Position numbers and translations under genes: made by a program
DNA from: Aliidiomarina maris
GTDB lineage: Bacteria; Pseudomonadota; Gammaproteobacteria; Enterobacterales; Alteromonadaceae
Reading direction: 5' to 3'
Length of the DNA stretch: 64,000 nt
Assembly (NCBI RefSeq): GCF_003987335.1
Contig: NZ_PIPK01000015.1
Location: 1 to 64,000 of the forward strand
Notes under the pieces: generated by a model
The model's input: the letters and a program-made list of their open reading frames with translations, nothing else
What the model was told of the DNA's origin: nothing
Database searches by the model: none
Shown: one piece after another, positions 19,325-28,179 of the stretch
How positions within the stretch are numbered: the stretch's first letter is position 1
Layout of the letters: each line of letters starts with the position of its first letter

Positions 19325-20401
19325 TTAGAACAACAGCTCTTCGCTACTGCCGCTACCCAACATAATTTCACCCGAATCAGCTAAACGGCGGGCTGTGGCC
19401 AAAATGTCTTTTTGTGCTGCTTCTACGTCACTAATACGCACCGGCCCCATGGCTTCCAAATCGTCTTGAAGCAACTCGGCAGCCCGTTTGGACATATTGC
19501 GGAAGATTTTCGCACGTAATTTATCGTCAGTTCCTTTAAGGGCTTTTTGCAGCACTTCACCCTCAACTTCACGCAGCAAGGTCTGAATACCACGGTCGTC
19601 GACATCGATAAGGTTCTCGAATACGAACATCAGGTCTTGGATCTGCTGACTCATCTCTTCGTCTTGCTCGCGAATCGAGTCCATCAATGGTCCTTCCACC
19701 GATGTATCCAAGTAGTTCATAATATTGGCTGCTGCTTTCAGGCCGCCCATCTTCGCGGCTTGAGCACCAGACTGACCCGCGAACTGCTTTTCCATAATTT
19801 CGTTAAGCTCTTGCAATGCGGCAGGCTGAACTTCTTCTAAGTTGGCAATTCGCATCATCAAATCAAGGCGTACTTTTTCAGTAAATTGCGCCATAATTTC
19901 AGCAGACTGCTCAGGGTCAAGGTACGACAATACAATGGTTTGAATCTGCGGGTGTTCATTTCGAATCAAGGTCGCAACCTGCTTAGAATCCATCCACTTC
20001 AATGAATCCAAACCTTTCGCGCCACTTCCCATGACGATCTGTTCAATCAGGTTACCCGCTTTGTCTTCACCCAACGCAGCCGTTAGGGCTTTACGCACGA
20101 ACTCTTCTGACTTGAAGCCAATGGTGGTGAAGTCTTGGATTTGCTCTAAGAATAAGCTATGAACTGCATTCACTTTTTCTTGTGAGAAATCCTCAAGGCT
20201 AGCCATCGCCATGCCCACGCGCTGAACTTGCTTCGGTTCCAAATGCTTAAGAATTTGCGCCGCGTCCTCTTCAGACAAACTGAGCAACAGAATGGCCGCC
20301 TTTTCAACGCCACTTAGTTTGTGGACGTCAAATGACTCTTCTTCTTCTAAGCGCGCCAGGGTTCGACGCTTGGTTCTGGTTTCAGCTTCAGACATCTTCA
20401 T
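19325..20401 (-). CDS. fliG: Flagellar motor switch protein FliG
   Basis: A 358-residue C-ring protein that contacts the MotA/B stator and the MS ring. The N-terminal domain begins at SGVEKAAILLLSL (about 30), the middle domain has the EHPQ motif (near 150) that binds FliM, and the C-terminal torque domain (about 255-345) carries the charged DDRGIQTLLREVE and RAAELLQDDLEAMGPVR elements. It overlaps the end of fliF by 14 bases. The third codon is also ATG (20395), so the protein may be two residues shorter. Confidence 0.96.
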   Translation of the reverse strand: MKMSEAETRTKRRTLARLEEEESFDVHKLSGVEKAAILLLSLSEEDAAQILKHLEPKQVQRVGMAMASLEDFSQEKVNAVHSLFLEQIQDFTTIGFKSEEFVRKALTAALGEDKAGNLIEQIVMGSGAKGLDSLKWMDSKQVATLIRNEHPQIQTIVLSYLDPEQSAEIMAQFTEKVRLDLMMRIANLEEVQPAALQELNEIMEKQFAGQSGAQAAKMGGLKAAANIMNYLDTSVEGPLMDSIREQDEEMSQQIQDLMFVFENLIDVDDRGIQTLLREVEGEVLQKALKGTDDKLRAKIFRNMSKRAAELLQDDLEAMGPVRISDVEAAQKDILATARRLADSGEIMLGSGSSEELLF

Positions 20402-22091
20402 TCAACCACGCTTTGACAACTTGTGAGGACAGCTCTGGTTCGTTGGCAACTAGAGCACGAACAGCTTTGAGTAAGTCTTCGTCCTTGTGCAGATCCGGGA
20501 GCTGCAACGTTCCATCCGGCGAGAAGCCAATACTGTCGCTGTCAAATTGCTCTGTCAGCATATCAATGGTTTCGTCGCCTAAATCTTCATCACGCGCCAG
20601 TAACTCGTCAATACCATCGTCGGCACTTTCGTCTGGGTAAATCAACTTGCGTAGCATCGGACGCACAACGGTGACGATCAAGACCGTAATCACCAGTACA
20701 CCCGCTAATAAGCGCATCAAACGCCAGAACCAAGGGGCTTCCCACCACGGCATGCCATCGGCATCGAACAGCGGCTGGCGAATAAACGGAAACGCAACGA
20801 CTTCCACCGTATCGCCACGATTGACGTTATAGCCTAAGCCAGCCATCAGCATGCGCCGAATATTAGCAAGCTCCGCGTCGGTAAATGGCGTTTGAACTTC
20901 TTCACCACCTTCACCAGCCGCACGTCGGTAATCAAGTGCCACCGACACACTTAAACGCTGCAACACGCCACTTTGCTGGCGGGTAAAACTAATCGTTTGG
21001 TCAAGCTCGAAGTTACGGGTTTGTTCGCGGTGATTACGCCCGGGAACCGGCGCGGCCATGCTCGCTCCCACTTGTTCAGGAATGTCCGATTCCAGCGGCG
21101 GCTGATTACTTAACGCGCCTGGAATACCGCCGATACCACCACCAACGGTGTTATCTTCAATAATCATTTCTGAGCGAATCGCTGGTAGATCTGGGTTGAA
21201 CGTACGCTGGGTTTGCTCCACCTGAGTGAAGTCCATCGTCACATCGACCTGAGAAGTGTAATTACCGTAACCTAAGATAGGTGACAAAATATTGTCGATC
21301 TTGTCTAAGTATTCTTGTTCACGCTGACGCTCGATTTCATACTCACGGCGCGCCTGAGCGGATAATTCATTGCGCGAACCTGAATGCAATAATTTGCCGT
21401 TCTGGTCGGTAACGGTTACTTGGCCAGGCGTCAATTGCGGCACCGCAGATGCGACTAAATCGACAATCGAATCGATTTCTTCGCGGTTAAGTTGTGGCCG
21501 ACGGGTATTCACCATTACGCTAGCGCTCGGCTGGCGTTCACGTCGAGCAAACACGTTTTCGCGCGGCAATGCTAGTAGCACGCGCGCTTTATCAATCGAC
21601 TGCATTTGCTCAATGGTGCGCGACAACTGTTGCTCACGCGAGTATTTCAGGCGCTCCGCTTCAAGGCGCTGGGAGACCCCAAAGCCAGGGTCTTGCATAA
21701 TAAAGTCATCGCCCATGCTGCGATGGGCAGGGCCCATGCCTTGACGGGTCATTTGCAGGCGAATGGCGCTAAAGTCGGAAGCACGCACAGATACCACGTT
21801 GCCCTGAACGCGGTAATTGTGATTATTGGCATCAAGGAAATCTAAGGTTTCAACGAGCTCGCGGGTCTCAAACTCGCCAAGTGGACGATACTCAGGCTCT
21901 TGTACCCAGAGCATAATAAAGATCGCGATCGCGACACAAATTGCCAGTGCAACCACAATAATAATTTGGCGTAACGCATCAAAGTTACCAAGGCCGCTCA
22001 AAAAGCCCGATTTTTGCTCTTCGCTGCCTGCTGAACCGTCTTTATTGCCGACGTCAGGTTGGTTTGCCACAAGTTCGGTGGACTCTGCCAT
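20388..22091 (-). CDS. fliF: Flagellar MS-ring protein FliF
   Basis: A 567-residue inner-membrane ring protein on which the basal body is built. Transmembrane helices are at about 37-57 and 455-478. The periplasmic ring-building motifs between them include the GNVVSVRASDFSAIRLQMTR segment and RVLLALPRENVFARRERQ. The cytoplasmic C-terminal tail (about 520-567) is acidic and ends with the FliG-binding VVKAWLNEDV helix. It follows fliE by 27 bases. Confidence 0.97.
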   Translation of the reverse strand: MAESTELVANQPDVGNKDGSAGSEEQKSGFLSGLGNFDALRQIIIVVALAICVAIAIFIMLWVQEPEYRPLGEFETRELVETLDFLDANNHNYRVQGNVVSVRASDFSAIRLQMTRQGMGPAHRSMGDDFIMQDPGFGVSQRLEAERLKYSREQQLSRTIEQMQSIDKARVLLALPRENVFARRERQPSASVMVNTRRPQLNREEIDSIVDLVASAVPQLTPGQVTVTDQNGKLLHSGSRNELSAQARREYEIERQREQEYLDKIDNILSPILGYGNYTSQVDVTMDFTQVEQTQRTFNPDLPAIRSEMIIEDNTVGGGIGGIPGALSNQPPLESDIPEQVGASMAAPVPGRNHREQTRNFELDQTISFTRQQSGVLQRLSVSVALDYRRAAGEGGEEVQTPFTDAELANIRRMLMAGLGYNVNRGDTVEVVAFPFIRQPLFDADGMPWWEAPWFWRLMRLLAGVLVITVLIVTVVRPMLRKLIYPDESADDGIDELLARDEDLGDETIDMLTEQFDSDSIGFSPDGTLQLPDLHKDEDLLKAVRALVANEPELSSQVVKAWLNEDV

Positions 22092-22118
22092 GCTCTTATA
22101 CTCCTACCACAAACAGCC

Positions 22119-22463
22119 TTATACCGGCATGTTCATAATTTTTTCGTAGGCATCCACGACTTTGTTACGCACCTGTACACCGGCTTCAAACGCGATACTT
22201 GCCTTTTGCGATGCAATCATAACTTGTGCCAGCGACACGCTTTGGTCGCCCATCTCTAAACGATTACGCAGCTCACCTGCATCCATTTGTAAATTATTAA
22301 TGCTATCGATAGCAGACTTTAGCATCACGCCAAACTCCGTTTGGGTTTGGTTGCCTTGTCCATTCTCGCTTAACTGCAGGCGGTCAAGCTGATTCGCCTG
22401 AGGGCGCAGCTCCGCTAGCATGCTCTGCATTTCGCTGTACAAATGGTCACTTTTAATCGTCAT
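22119..22463 (-). CDS. fliE: Flagellar hook-basal body protein FliE
   Basis: A 114-residue rod adapter between the MS ring and the rod, the first substrate of the export gate. The conserved C-terminus (SLAQVMIASQKASIAFEAGV, then VRNKVVDAYEKIMNMPV) is intact. The start chosen is the ATG at 22463, giving the usual family length. The frame stays open upstream to 22496. It is the first gene after the sigma54 promoter at 22541-22556 and so begins the fliEFGHIJ unit. Confidence 0.95.
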   Translation of the reverse strand: MTIKSDHLYSEMQSMLAELRPQANQLDRLQLSENGQGNQTQTEFGVMLKSAIDSINNLQMDAGELRNRLEMGDQSVSLAQVMIASQKASIAFEAGVQVRNKVVDAYEKIMNMPV

Positions 22464-22540
22464 GACGGGTCCCCCGTTAATTCTTAACCGCGTCAAATTT
22501 CAGTCGGCCAAGCATGTAAAACTTTGGTAAAGACATTTTG

Positions 22541-22556
22541 TGCAAAAAGTAAGCCA
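22541..22556 (-). promoter_or_regulatory. Sigma54 promoter of the fliEFGHIJ unit
   Basis: On the minus strand TGGCTT-N5-TTGCA has GG and GC ten bases apart, about 80 bases ahead of the fliE start. The upstream gene is the sigma54 activator flrC, which in Vibrio and Pseudomonas relatives drives this class of genes. Confidence 0.85.
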
Positions 22557-22612
22557 TCTTAATAGGTATTTTTATATCGCTTACCTAACGCATCCATTGT
22601 ATCAAAGGGATT

Positions 22613-23983
22613 TTACGGAATATCAATGCCTTGGTCACGCATTTGTGCCAATTTATAACGTAGTGTACGGGCACTAATGCCCAGTTGCTCTGCGACTTCC
22701 TTGCGCTTGCCATGATGCCGCTTTAGCGCATCTAAAATGATTTGGAATTCCTGTTGTTTAAGCTCATTCCCGAGGCGCTCAGACGCCGCATCGGGCGGCA
22801 CCACCGCTGGCTGTGACACCTCTGGTTGCACACTGGGTTGAGTGCTTTCTTCAAATGCATCATCCAGCAAAATATCGCCACTGTCGATCTGATTATCAAC
22901 ATGTAAGATCAGTGCGCGTTGAATCACATTCTCTAATTCGCGTACGTTACCAGGCCAGCCATAGGCTTGCATTTTGCGCTTAGCCGCGTCGGTAAAGCTA
23001 GGTGTAATCAGGCCTGCGCGCTCGCTATGCCGTGCCAGTAAGTGCTCTGCCAGAGGAATAATATCCCCCGCGCGCTCTTGTAATGGGCGCCAGCTTAATG
23101 GGAATACATTGAGTCGATAATACAAATCTTCGCGGAATATGCCGTCCGCAACGGCCGCTTTTAAATCGCGGTTACTGGTAGCGATAACTCGCACATCGAG
23201 ATCAATCGTTTTACGTCCACCTAAGCGTTCAACCTGACGCTCTTGCAACACACGCAGTAACTTCGACTGTAACGACAAGTCCATTTCGGTAATTTCGTCA
23301 AGCAGCAAGGTGCCGCCTTGGGCCAATTCAAACTTGCCTGGGGTCGCTTGCACAGCACCTGTAAACGCCCCTTTTTCGTAACCAAATAAAGTCGCTTCCA
23401 GCATATTTTCAGGGATCGCGGCGCAGTTAATCGCAATAAACGGCCCTTGGCTGCGGCTCGATTGCTGATGAATATACTGAGAAAGCACTTCTTTACCTGA
23501 GCCGCTCGGCCCAGTAATCATTACCGTGGCATTGGTCGAAGCGACACGCTTAGCTAGTTTGAGCATTTGCTCACTATAACTATCACCAACCACTGGCTGG
23601 CCCTTTGTCGATGCTTTGGCCGGCAAATACCGGGTCACCAACTCGAGCAGGCGGTCGGTAGAGAAAGGCTTGCTTAGGTAATCCAGTGCACCGGCGCGCA
23701 TGGCGATGACAGCATCATCGACCTTGGCGTAAGCGGTCATCATCAACGTTGGAATAACCAAACCTTGGCGCTGCATGCTCTGTAATAGCTGTAAGCCACT
23801 TAGGCCTGGCATTTGCACATCGCTAATGACCATATCGACAGGTTCTTCTTTTAGCATCAGCAGCGCCTGCTCCGCACTGTCCGCGGTCAGGCAAGTAAAC
23901 CCTTCAAGCTCCAGCGTATCAACAATCGCTTCTTGCAGGTTTTTGTCATCCTCAACAATCAATATTTGGCGTTCATCTGACAT
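22613..23983 (-). CDS. flrC: Sigma54-dependent flagellar response regulator FlrC (FleR)
   Basis: A 456-residue NtrC-family activator of basal-body and hook genes. The receiver domain (1-120) has the acidic pair D12-D13, the phospho-acceptor D55 and the conserved K105. The AAA+ domain has Walker A GPSGSGKE (158-165) and the sigma54-contact loop GAFTGA (205-210). A Fis-type helix-turn-helix lies at about 415-450. It overlaps flrB by one base. All catalytic and phosphorylation residues are intact. Confidence 0.95.
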   Translation of the reverse strand: MSDERQILIVEDDKNLQEAIVDTLELEGFTCLTADSAEQALLMLKEEPVDMVISDVQMPGLSGLQLLQSMQRQGLVIPTLMMTAYAKVDDAVIAMRAGALDYLSKPFSTDRLLELVTRYLPAKASTKGQPVVGDSYSEQMLKLAKRVASTNATVMITGPSGSGKEVLSQYIHQQSSRSQGPFIAINCAAIPENMLEATLFGYEKGAFTGAVQATPGKFELAQGGTLLLDEITEMDLSLQSKLLRVLQERQVERLGGRKTIDLDVRVIATSNRDLKAAVADGIFREDLYYRLNVFPLSWRPLQERAGDIIPLAEHLLARHSERAGLITPSFTDAAKRKMQAYGWPGNVRELENVIQRALILHVDNQIDSGDILLDDAFEESTQPSVQPEVSQPAVVPPDAASERLGNELKQQEFQIILDALKRHHGKRKEVAEQLGISARTLRYKLAQMRDQGIDIP

Positions 23984-24987
23984 TAACTGCGCTCCTCGCT
24001 AACAGGTATAACTATGCTAATCGTGGTACCACGGCCAACTTCACTGCGCAGCAGTACTTCCCCTTGGTGCGCTTTGGCGACCGTGTTTACCACAGCCAAC
24101 CCCAGGCCAGTGCCTTGAGATTTGCGGGTAAAAAACGGGGTGAAAATTTGTGCTTGGTCGGCTTCAGGAATACCTGGACCGTTATCACTCACAGCTAGAA
24201 ATATACGTTGCTGCTCAAGTTGTGCGTGCAACACCACGCGCTGCCCTGGTTGGCAGGCCTCGAAGGCGTTAACGACTAAATTCTGCAATGCACTGGTTAG
24301 CGCGGACATATTACCGACTAAGCCAACGGGTTGCTCACACGGCACCACGCTGAACTCCACCTGACTGCGCTCGCTAATGCTCTCCATTTGCTCAGCCACA
24401 CGCTGTAACACGTCGTTGGCTTGCAAGTGCTCCACGGGTAACTGCTCACCGCTTTTCGCGAACAACAGCATGTCATTCACTTGCTGCTCCAGGTCTAACA
24501 GACGGTCACTGAGTTTGCGTGAGAACTTTTCACGCTGTAAGGCAGGTAGACTTTCGCGACATAAGTTCTGTGCATATAACATTGCGGCGGACAACGGTGT
24601 GCGAATTTGATGCGCCAACGACGCCACCATACGCCCCATTGCCGACAGCCTTTGCATGTGCGACACCCGCTCCTGTAATGCACGGGTTTCAGACATATCG
24701 GTAATGACGATCAGTTGCCCTGGGTGCGGGCTTAATGCAGAAATATCAAGGCGTACCCGCTTGCCCGAAGCCAGCGAGACTTCGTGGCCGTCATCGTCAC
24801 GGGGAGCAAACGCAGATTGGATGACATCGCGCCAAAGCACGCCTTCAAGGCTTTGCCCAAGAAGTTGTTGTGCTGCCGGGTTGGCATGGCTAATTAACCC
24901 CCGGCTATCGAGCATTACCACACCGTTAGGCATTGCTGCCAGCACCGCATCAAGCGGTAGCTCGCTGCCAAGCATTGTCTGTGTCAT
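23983..24987 (-). CDS. flrB: Flagellar sensor histidine kinase FlrB (FleS)
   Basis: A soluble kinase that phosphorylates FlrC. From the ATG at 24987 it has 334 residues: a PAS-like domain (about 8-100), a dimerisation helix with the H-box LAHQIRTPL (His126), and an ATPase domain with the N box near 230, the G1 box DNGPGIPE and the F/G2 stretch FFTRKSQGTGLGLAVV. No transmembrane helix is visible, as in FleS/FlrB. I chose this start because it follows a perfect sigma54 promoter. The frame is open 36 bases upstream. Confidence 0.94.
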   Translation of the reverse strand: MTQTMLGSELPLDAVLAAMPNGVVMLDSRGLISHANPAAQQLLGQSLEGVLWRDVIQSAFAPRDDDGHEVSLASGKRVRLDISALSPHPGQLIVITDMSETRALQERVSHMQRLSAMGRMVASLAHQIRTPLSAAMLYAQNLCRESLPALQREKFSRKLSDRLLDLEQQVNDMLLFAKSGEQLPVEHLQANDVLQRVAEQMESISERSQVEFSVVPCEQPVGLVGNMSALTSALQNLVVNAFEACQPGQRVVLHAQLEQQRIFLAVSDNGPGIPEADQAQIFTPFFTRKSQGTGLGLAVVNTVAKAHQGEVLLRSEVGRGTTISIVIPVSEERS

Positions 24988-25018
24988 CGTTGTCCCCCAT
25001 CTTGCGAGGGCAAAGCAA

Positions 25019-25034
25019 TGCAACGCGTGTGCCA
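25019..25034 (-). promoter_or_regulatory. Sigma54 promoter of flrB-flrC
   Basis: On the minus strand TGGCAC-N5-TTGCA is an exact match to the -24/-12 consensus. It lies in the short flrA-flrB gap, as expected if FlrA activates flrBC. Confidence 0.9.
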
Positions 25035-25074
25035 GCCAAAGAGTCTGAATTTTGACACTCGGGCGCGACCAAGC

Positions 25075-26586
25075 CTAATTTTCATCGCGCTTCAGGTCGT
25101 ATTTGCGCATCTTCTCGACCAAGGTTGTGCGCCGCATTTTCAAGAGTTCAGCGGCGCGCGCAACGACCCAGTCGGTCTGCTCAAGTGCTTGCTCGATCAT
25201 GCTTAATTCAAGTTCGCCTAAGAGCGCTTTCAGATCGATACCTTCTTCTGGTAAGCGCGCCTGCATCGCGTCGCTGACAGTGGCGAAGTTATCCTCAAGC
25301 GCGACATCAAAATCGTCGGCAAATAAATCGTGCAGTGCATCGCGCTCTTCATTATCTGTGATTTGGTCAGCGATCTCGCTACTGCCCTGACTGTATTGAG
25401 CCACAAACTGCGGTGCATCGACATGCCGGTATTTAATCGGTAAATCATGTACATCAATCACGCCATTCGGATGCGTAATGCTCATGCGTTCAATCAAGTT
25501 CGCCAGCTCGCGTACGTTACCTGGCCAATGGTGCACACAAAGCGAATCAATCGCGCTATGGGTAAACTTAAGGGTAATATCATGCTGCGCTTCGAGCCGT
25601 CGCTGCAACTCGGTCACCAGTAGTGGAATATCTTCCTGACGTTCACGCAGCGCAGGCATTTCGACGGGAAATACATTCAAGCGATAATACAAATCTTCAC
25701 GAAATACGCCGTCTTTAATCATGTGATCAAGCTTGCGATGGGTCGCAGCGATAATTCGCACGTCCGCTTCAATCGGCCGTGCACCACCGACGCGTTCGAA
25801 CACGCGCTCTTGCAGCACACGTAGCAACTTGACCTGCATCGGCATCGGCATATCACCGATTTCATCGAGAAATAACGTACCGCCTTGAGCCATTTCAAAA
25901 CGCCCTTTGCGGGTACTGATGGCCCCAGTAAATGCCCCCTTCTCATGCCCAAATAGCTCACTTTCAAGCAAGTCAGCAGGTATAGCACCGCAATTGACAG
26001 GTACGAAGGGCCCCTCACCACGTTGGGATAAATCGTGGATAGCGCGCGCGGTCACTTCTTTACCCGTGCCCGATTCACCAAGGATCAGCACATTGGCTTG
26101 CGTCCCAGCCACTTGGCTAATCAAAGTTCGCACTTCTTCAATACCTTGACTGCGGCCGACTAAGCAGCGCATTAACTGATACTGCTGCGGCTCTTGGTCG
26201 CGTAGGTCGCGCGCCGGGCGTTGGCGATGGTACTCATGACAATAATGCAATAGCTGGGTCAGCTCTGTGTGGGTGACATCGGTGGAAATATCGCCAACCA
26301 AATTTGGCACGGAGTGGCTGCTATGACCATTGCTGCTGCACTCAACGCTAGGCCCTACTGCTCTCAAAATAGGTGTGCGTGGAAATTGGCGCGCCACCAC
26401 ATTCACCGCAGTGTCGTCACAGCATACGAGGCAAAATGGCGGGGCTGACTGTTGCTTTAATTTGCTTTCAAGCTCATCTAAGCCAACAGCCACGGGGTTC
26501 TCCCCCATAAACTGAAACAATGCAACTAAACGCTGCGCACTTGTTTCATGCTGTTCACACACATAGATGGTCTTGTTATGTTGCAT
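25075..26586 (-). CDS. flrA: Sigma54-dependent flagellar master regulator FlrA (FleQ)
   Basis: A 503-residue activator at the top of the polar-flagellum hierarchy. The N-terminal FleQ-type receiver-like domain (about 1-120) lacks a normal phosphorylation site. The AAA+ domain has Walker A GESGTGKE (170-177) and GAFTGA (217-222), and a Fis-type helix-turn-helix lies near 460-500. In Pseudomonas FleQ an LFRS motif before Walker A binds c-di-GMP. The corresponding residues here read LMRC (138-141), so Arg is kept but its neighbours differ. It is 10 bases downstream of the DUF1285 gene, leaving no room for a promoter of its own. Confidence 0.95.
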   Translation of the reverse strand: MQHNKTIYVCEQHETSAQRLVALFQFMGENPVAVGLDELESKLKQQSAPPFCLVCCDDTAVNVVARQFPRTPILRAVGPSVECSSNGHSSHSVPNLVGDISTDVTHTELTQLLHYCHEYHRQRPARDLRDQEPQQYQLMRCLVGRSQGIEEVRTLISQVAGTQANVLILGESGTGKEVTARAIHDLSQRGEGPFVPVNCGAIPADLLESELFGHEKGAFTGAISTRKGRFEMAQGGTLFLDEIGDMPMPMQVKLLRVLQERVFERVGGARPIEADVRIIAATHRKLDHMIKDGVFREDLYYRLNVFPVEMPALRERQEDIPLLVTELQRRLEAQHDITLKFTHSAIDSLCVHHWPGNVRELANLIERMSITHPNGVIDVHDLPIKYRHVDAPQFVAQYSQGSSEIADQITDNEERDALHDLFADDFDVALEDNFATVSDAMQARLPEEGIDLKALLGELELSMIEQALEQTDWVVARAAELLKMRRTTLVEKMRKYDLKRDEN

Positions 26587-26596
26587 CTATATCCCT

Positions 26597-27118
26597 TTAA
26601 ACCATGGACCCGAGCCAGAAGCGCTCATTTCCGCTAGATAAATATATGCCGTCTGCCTCATCATGGGTGGCAGGCTCAGCCTCAACTACCCATTGATAAT
26701 ACACGTTTCTATGCACGCGCGCCAAAAAACCGTCACGTATCTTGACCGTTGGTAAATTCTGCTCGATAAGGCATGGGTATTGAGCCGATACAATATAATG
26801 CTCGTCAGTATTGGTGGTGACTTGGATCTGGCCGTTATCCAAGCGCTTCCATTGGGTTATCATGAAGGGCAAGTCGTCGACTTGAATGCGCACTTTTTCT
26901 GCTGGGGTAATGAGAAAATATTCCCCGTCTTGGCGCCAAAGTACGCTGGCAAACAAACGCACCAATGCTGCTCGGCTTATCACCGAGTCCTGATACAGCC
27001 ACTCGCCGTTGTGGTTGATACGAATATCAATGTCACCGCAAAACGGCGGATCCCAGCGCTCAAGTGGTGGGCGTTTATAGTCGCTTAAACTATCCTGCAA
27101 ACGGGCAATATCAACCAT
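26597..27118 (-). CDS. DUF1285 family protein
   Basis: A 173-residue cytoplasmic protein with the DUF1285 hallmark: PLERWDPPFCGDIDIRI (about 18-34), then WLYQDSVISRAALVRLFASV and a VDDLPFMI segment. No membrane segment or signal peptide is present. The family is widespread in gammaproteobacteria and has a beta-rich fold, but no function I can state. It is 6 bases downstream of the LuxR-type gene and 10 bases upstream of flrA, so the three probably form one transcript. Confidence 0.85.
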   Translation of the reverse strand: MVDIARLQDSLSDYKRPPLERWDPPFCGDIDIRINHNGEWLYQDSVISRAALVRLFASVLWRQDGEYFLITPAEKVRIQVDDLPFMITQWKRLDNGQIQVTTNTDEHYIVSAQYPCLIEQNLPTVKIRDGFLARVHRNVYYQWVVEAEPATHDEADGIYLSSGNERFWLGSMV

Positions 27119-27124
27119 AGCAAC

Positions 27125-27754
27125 TTAGGCGCTAAGCTTATTCTGACGTAATAAGTACCACAAGGTTGCCTCTGTGCGGTTCGACACTTTAATCGCCTTG
27201 AATATAGCGGAAAGATGAACCCGGATAGTGCCTTCAGTGATCCCCAGAATATTGGCGATTTCTTTATTCGAAAGCCCTTGTGCCAGCAGTTGCATAATCT
27301 CTTGCTGACGCGGAGACAAATGACGTTCAATATCATTACGCGCAGAATTTGAGCTACTGCTGTACATAGTATCTTCAGGCAAATACTCGCGGCCTTGCAG
27401 TAAGCCATGAATCGCAAGCTTCATCTGCTCTGCCACTGCGCCTTTGCATAAGTAACTGCGCGCGCCTTGCACTAGTGCATGGCGAATGTCTGCGCTATGT
27501 TGGCGCCAGGTAAATAGAACGATGTGGCTGTCGGCACCATGTTGATAAATTTTCTGCACCACGTCACGGTGATCAACATCTGGCAGGTCCAGCTCGGTGA
27601 AAATCAAGTCATAGTGCTCGCCGCTACTAAGGTAGTTTTGCGCCACCGCAAAGCTGTCTGCTTCATAAATAGCAATACGGTCACTATAACTGGTCAATAA
27701 ATGAATTAAGCCCGAGCGGGTTAAAAATTGAGAATCTAGGATGAGTATCTTCAT
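27125..27754 (-). CDS. LuxR/NarL-type regulator with a degenerate receiver domain
   Basis: A 209-residue protein with a receiver-like domain (1-120) and a C-terminal GerE/LuxR helix-turn-helix (about 143-200: LSPRQQEIMQLLAQGLSNKE, then LGITEGTIRVHLS). The residue at the phospho-acceptor position is Glu54 (FTELDLPD, where NarL-type proteins have LLDLNMPG), and the second acidic residue of the D-D pair is Ser (D7-S8). This suggests activity without phosphorylation. It lies first in a probable operon with the DUF1285 gene and flrA, so it may set flagellar master-regulator levels. That role is inference. Confidence 0.85.
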   Translation of the reverse strand: MKILILDSQFLTRSGLIHLLTSYSDRIAIYEADSFAVAQNYLSSGEHYDLIFTELDLPDVDHRDVVQKIYQHGADSHIVLFTWRQHSADIRHALVQGARSYLCKGAVAEQMKLAIHGLLQGREYLPEDTMYSSSSNSARNDIERHLSPRQQEIMQLLAQGLSNKEIANILGITEGTIRVHLSAIFKAIKVSNRTEATLWYLLRQNKLSA

Positions 27755-28179
27755 GGTCTAATTACGTCACTTTTGTTGTTATCGTTATCAGCTGTCACAC
27801 TATAGATGTATCGTTATGCATTTATACGCATTTATATGCATCAGCAAAATCTTAATTTAACGTTCCGCATAGCTGGATACGTTAGGGGCTATGGATTACT
27901 TTAACAAAACTCTTATAACAATGTTAAGTTTTCTCTGCTCTAATGCAAGAAATTTGTCAAATTTGAGTAAATTTACGCACAAACGTTTAGATGCGCAGAA
28001 CTTACTCTCCCCTAAGTTGGCCTTAGCTTCACACATTCAAATAAGCAGTACGACCAAGCCGCAACGGCAAGTTGTATAATTTCGGCACATTTGAAGACAC
28101 ATTTTTCATTAGCCCTAGACTGCACCTGCGTGAAAAAAAGGGTATAGTCAAAGCATTGTTTACAAGCGAATTTAATCTT
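27755..28179. promoter_or_regulatory. Divergent intergenic region between the LuxR-type gene and the amidohydrolase
   Basis: This 425-bp, A/T-rich region carries no supportable gene. On the minus strand a TATAGT -10 (27799-27804) lies 44 bases ahead of the LuxR-type gene, with no good -35; the -35 position falls inside the phased repeats at 27811-27840. On the plus strand a perfect TATAAT lies at 28075-28080 about 100 bases ahead of the amidohydrolase start, also without a good -35. Confidence 0.5.
27811..27840. repeat. Helically phased 10-bp direct repeats
   Basis: Three consecutive 10-bp units (TCGTTATGCA, TTTATACGCA, TTTATATGCA) place a TATGCA/TACGCA core once per helical turn, over the weak -35 of the LuxR-DUF1285-flrA promoter. 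They resemble an array of regulator half-sites. Confidence 0.6.
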
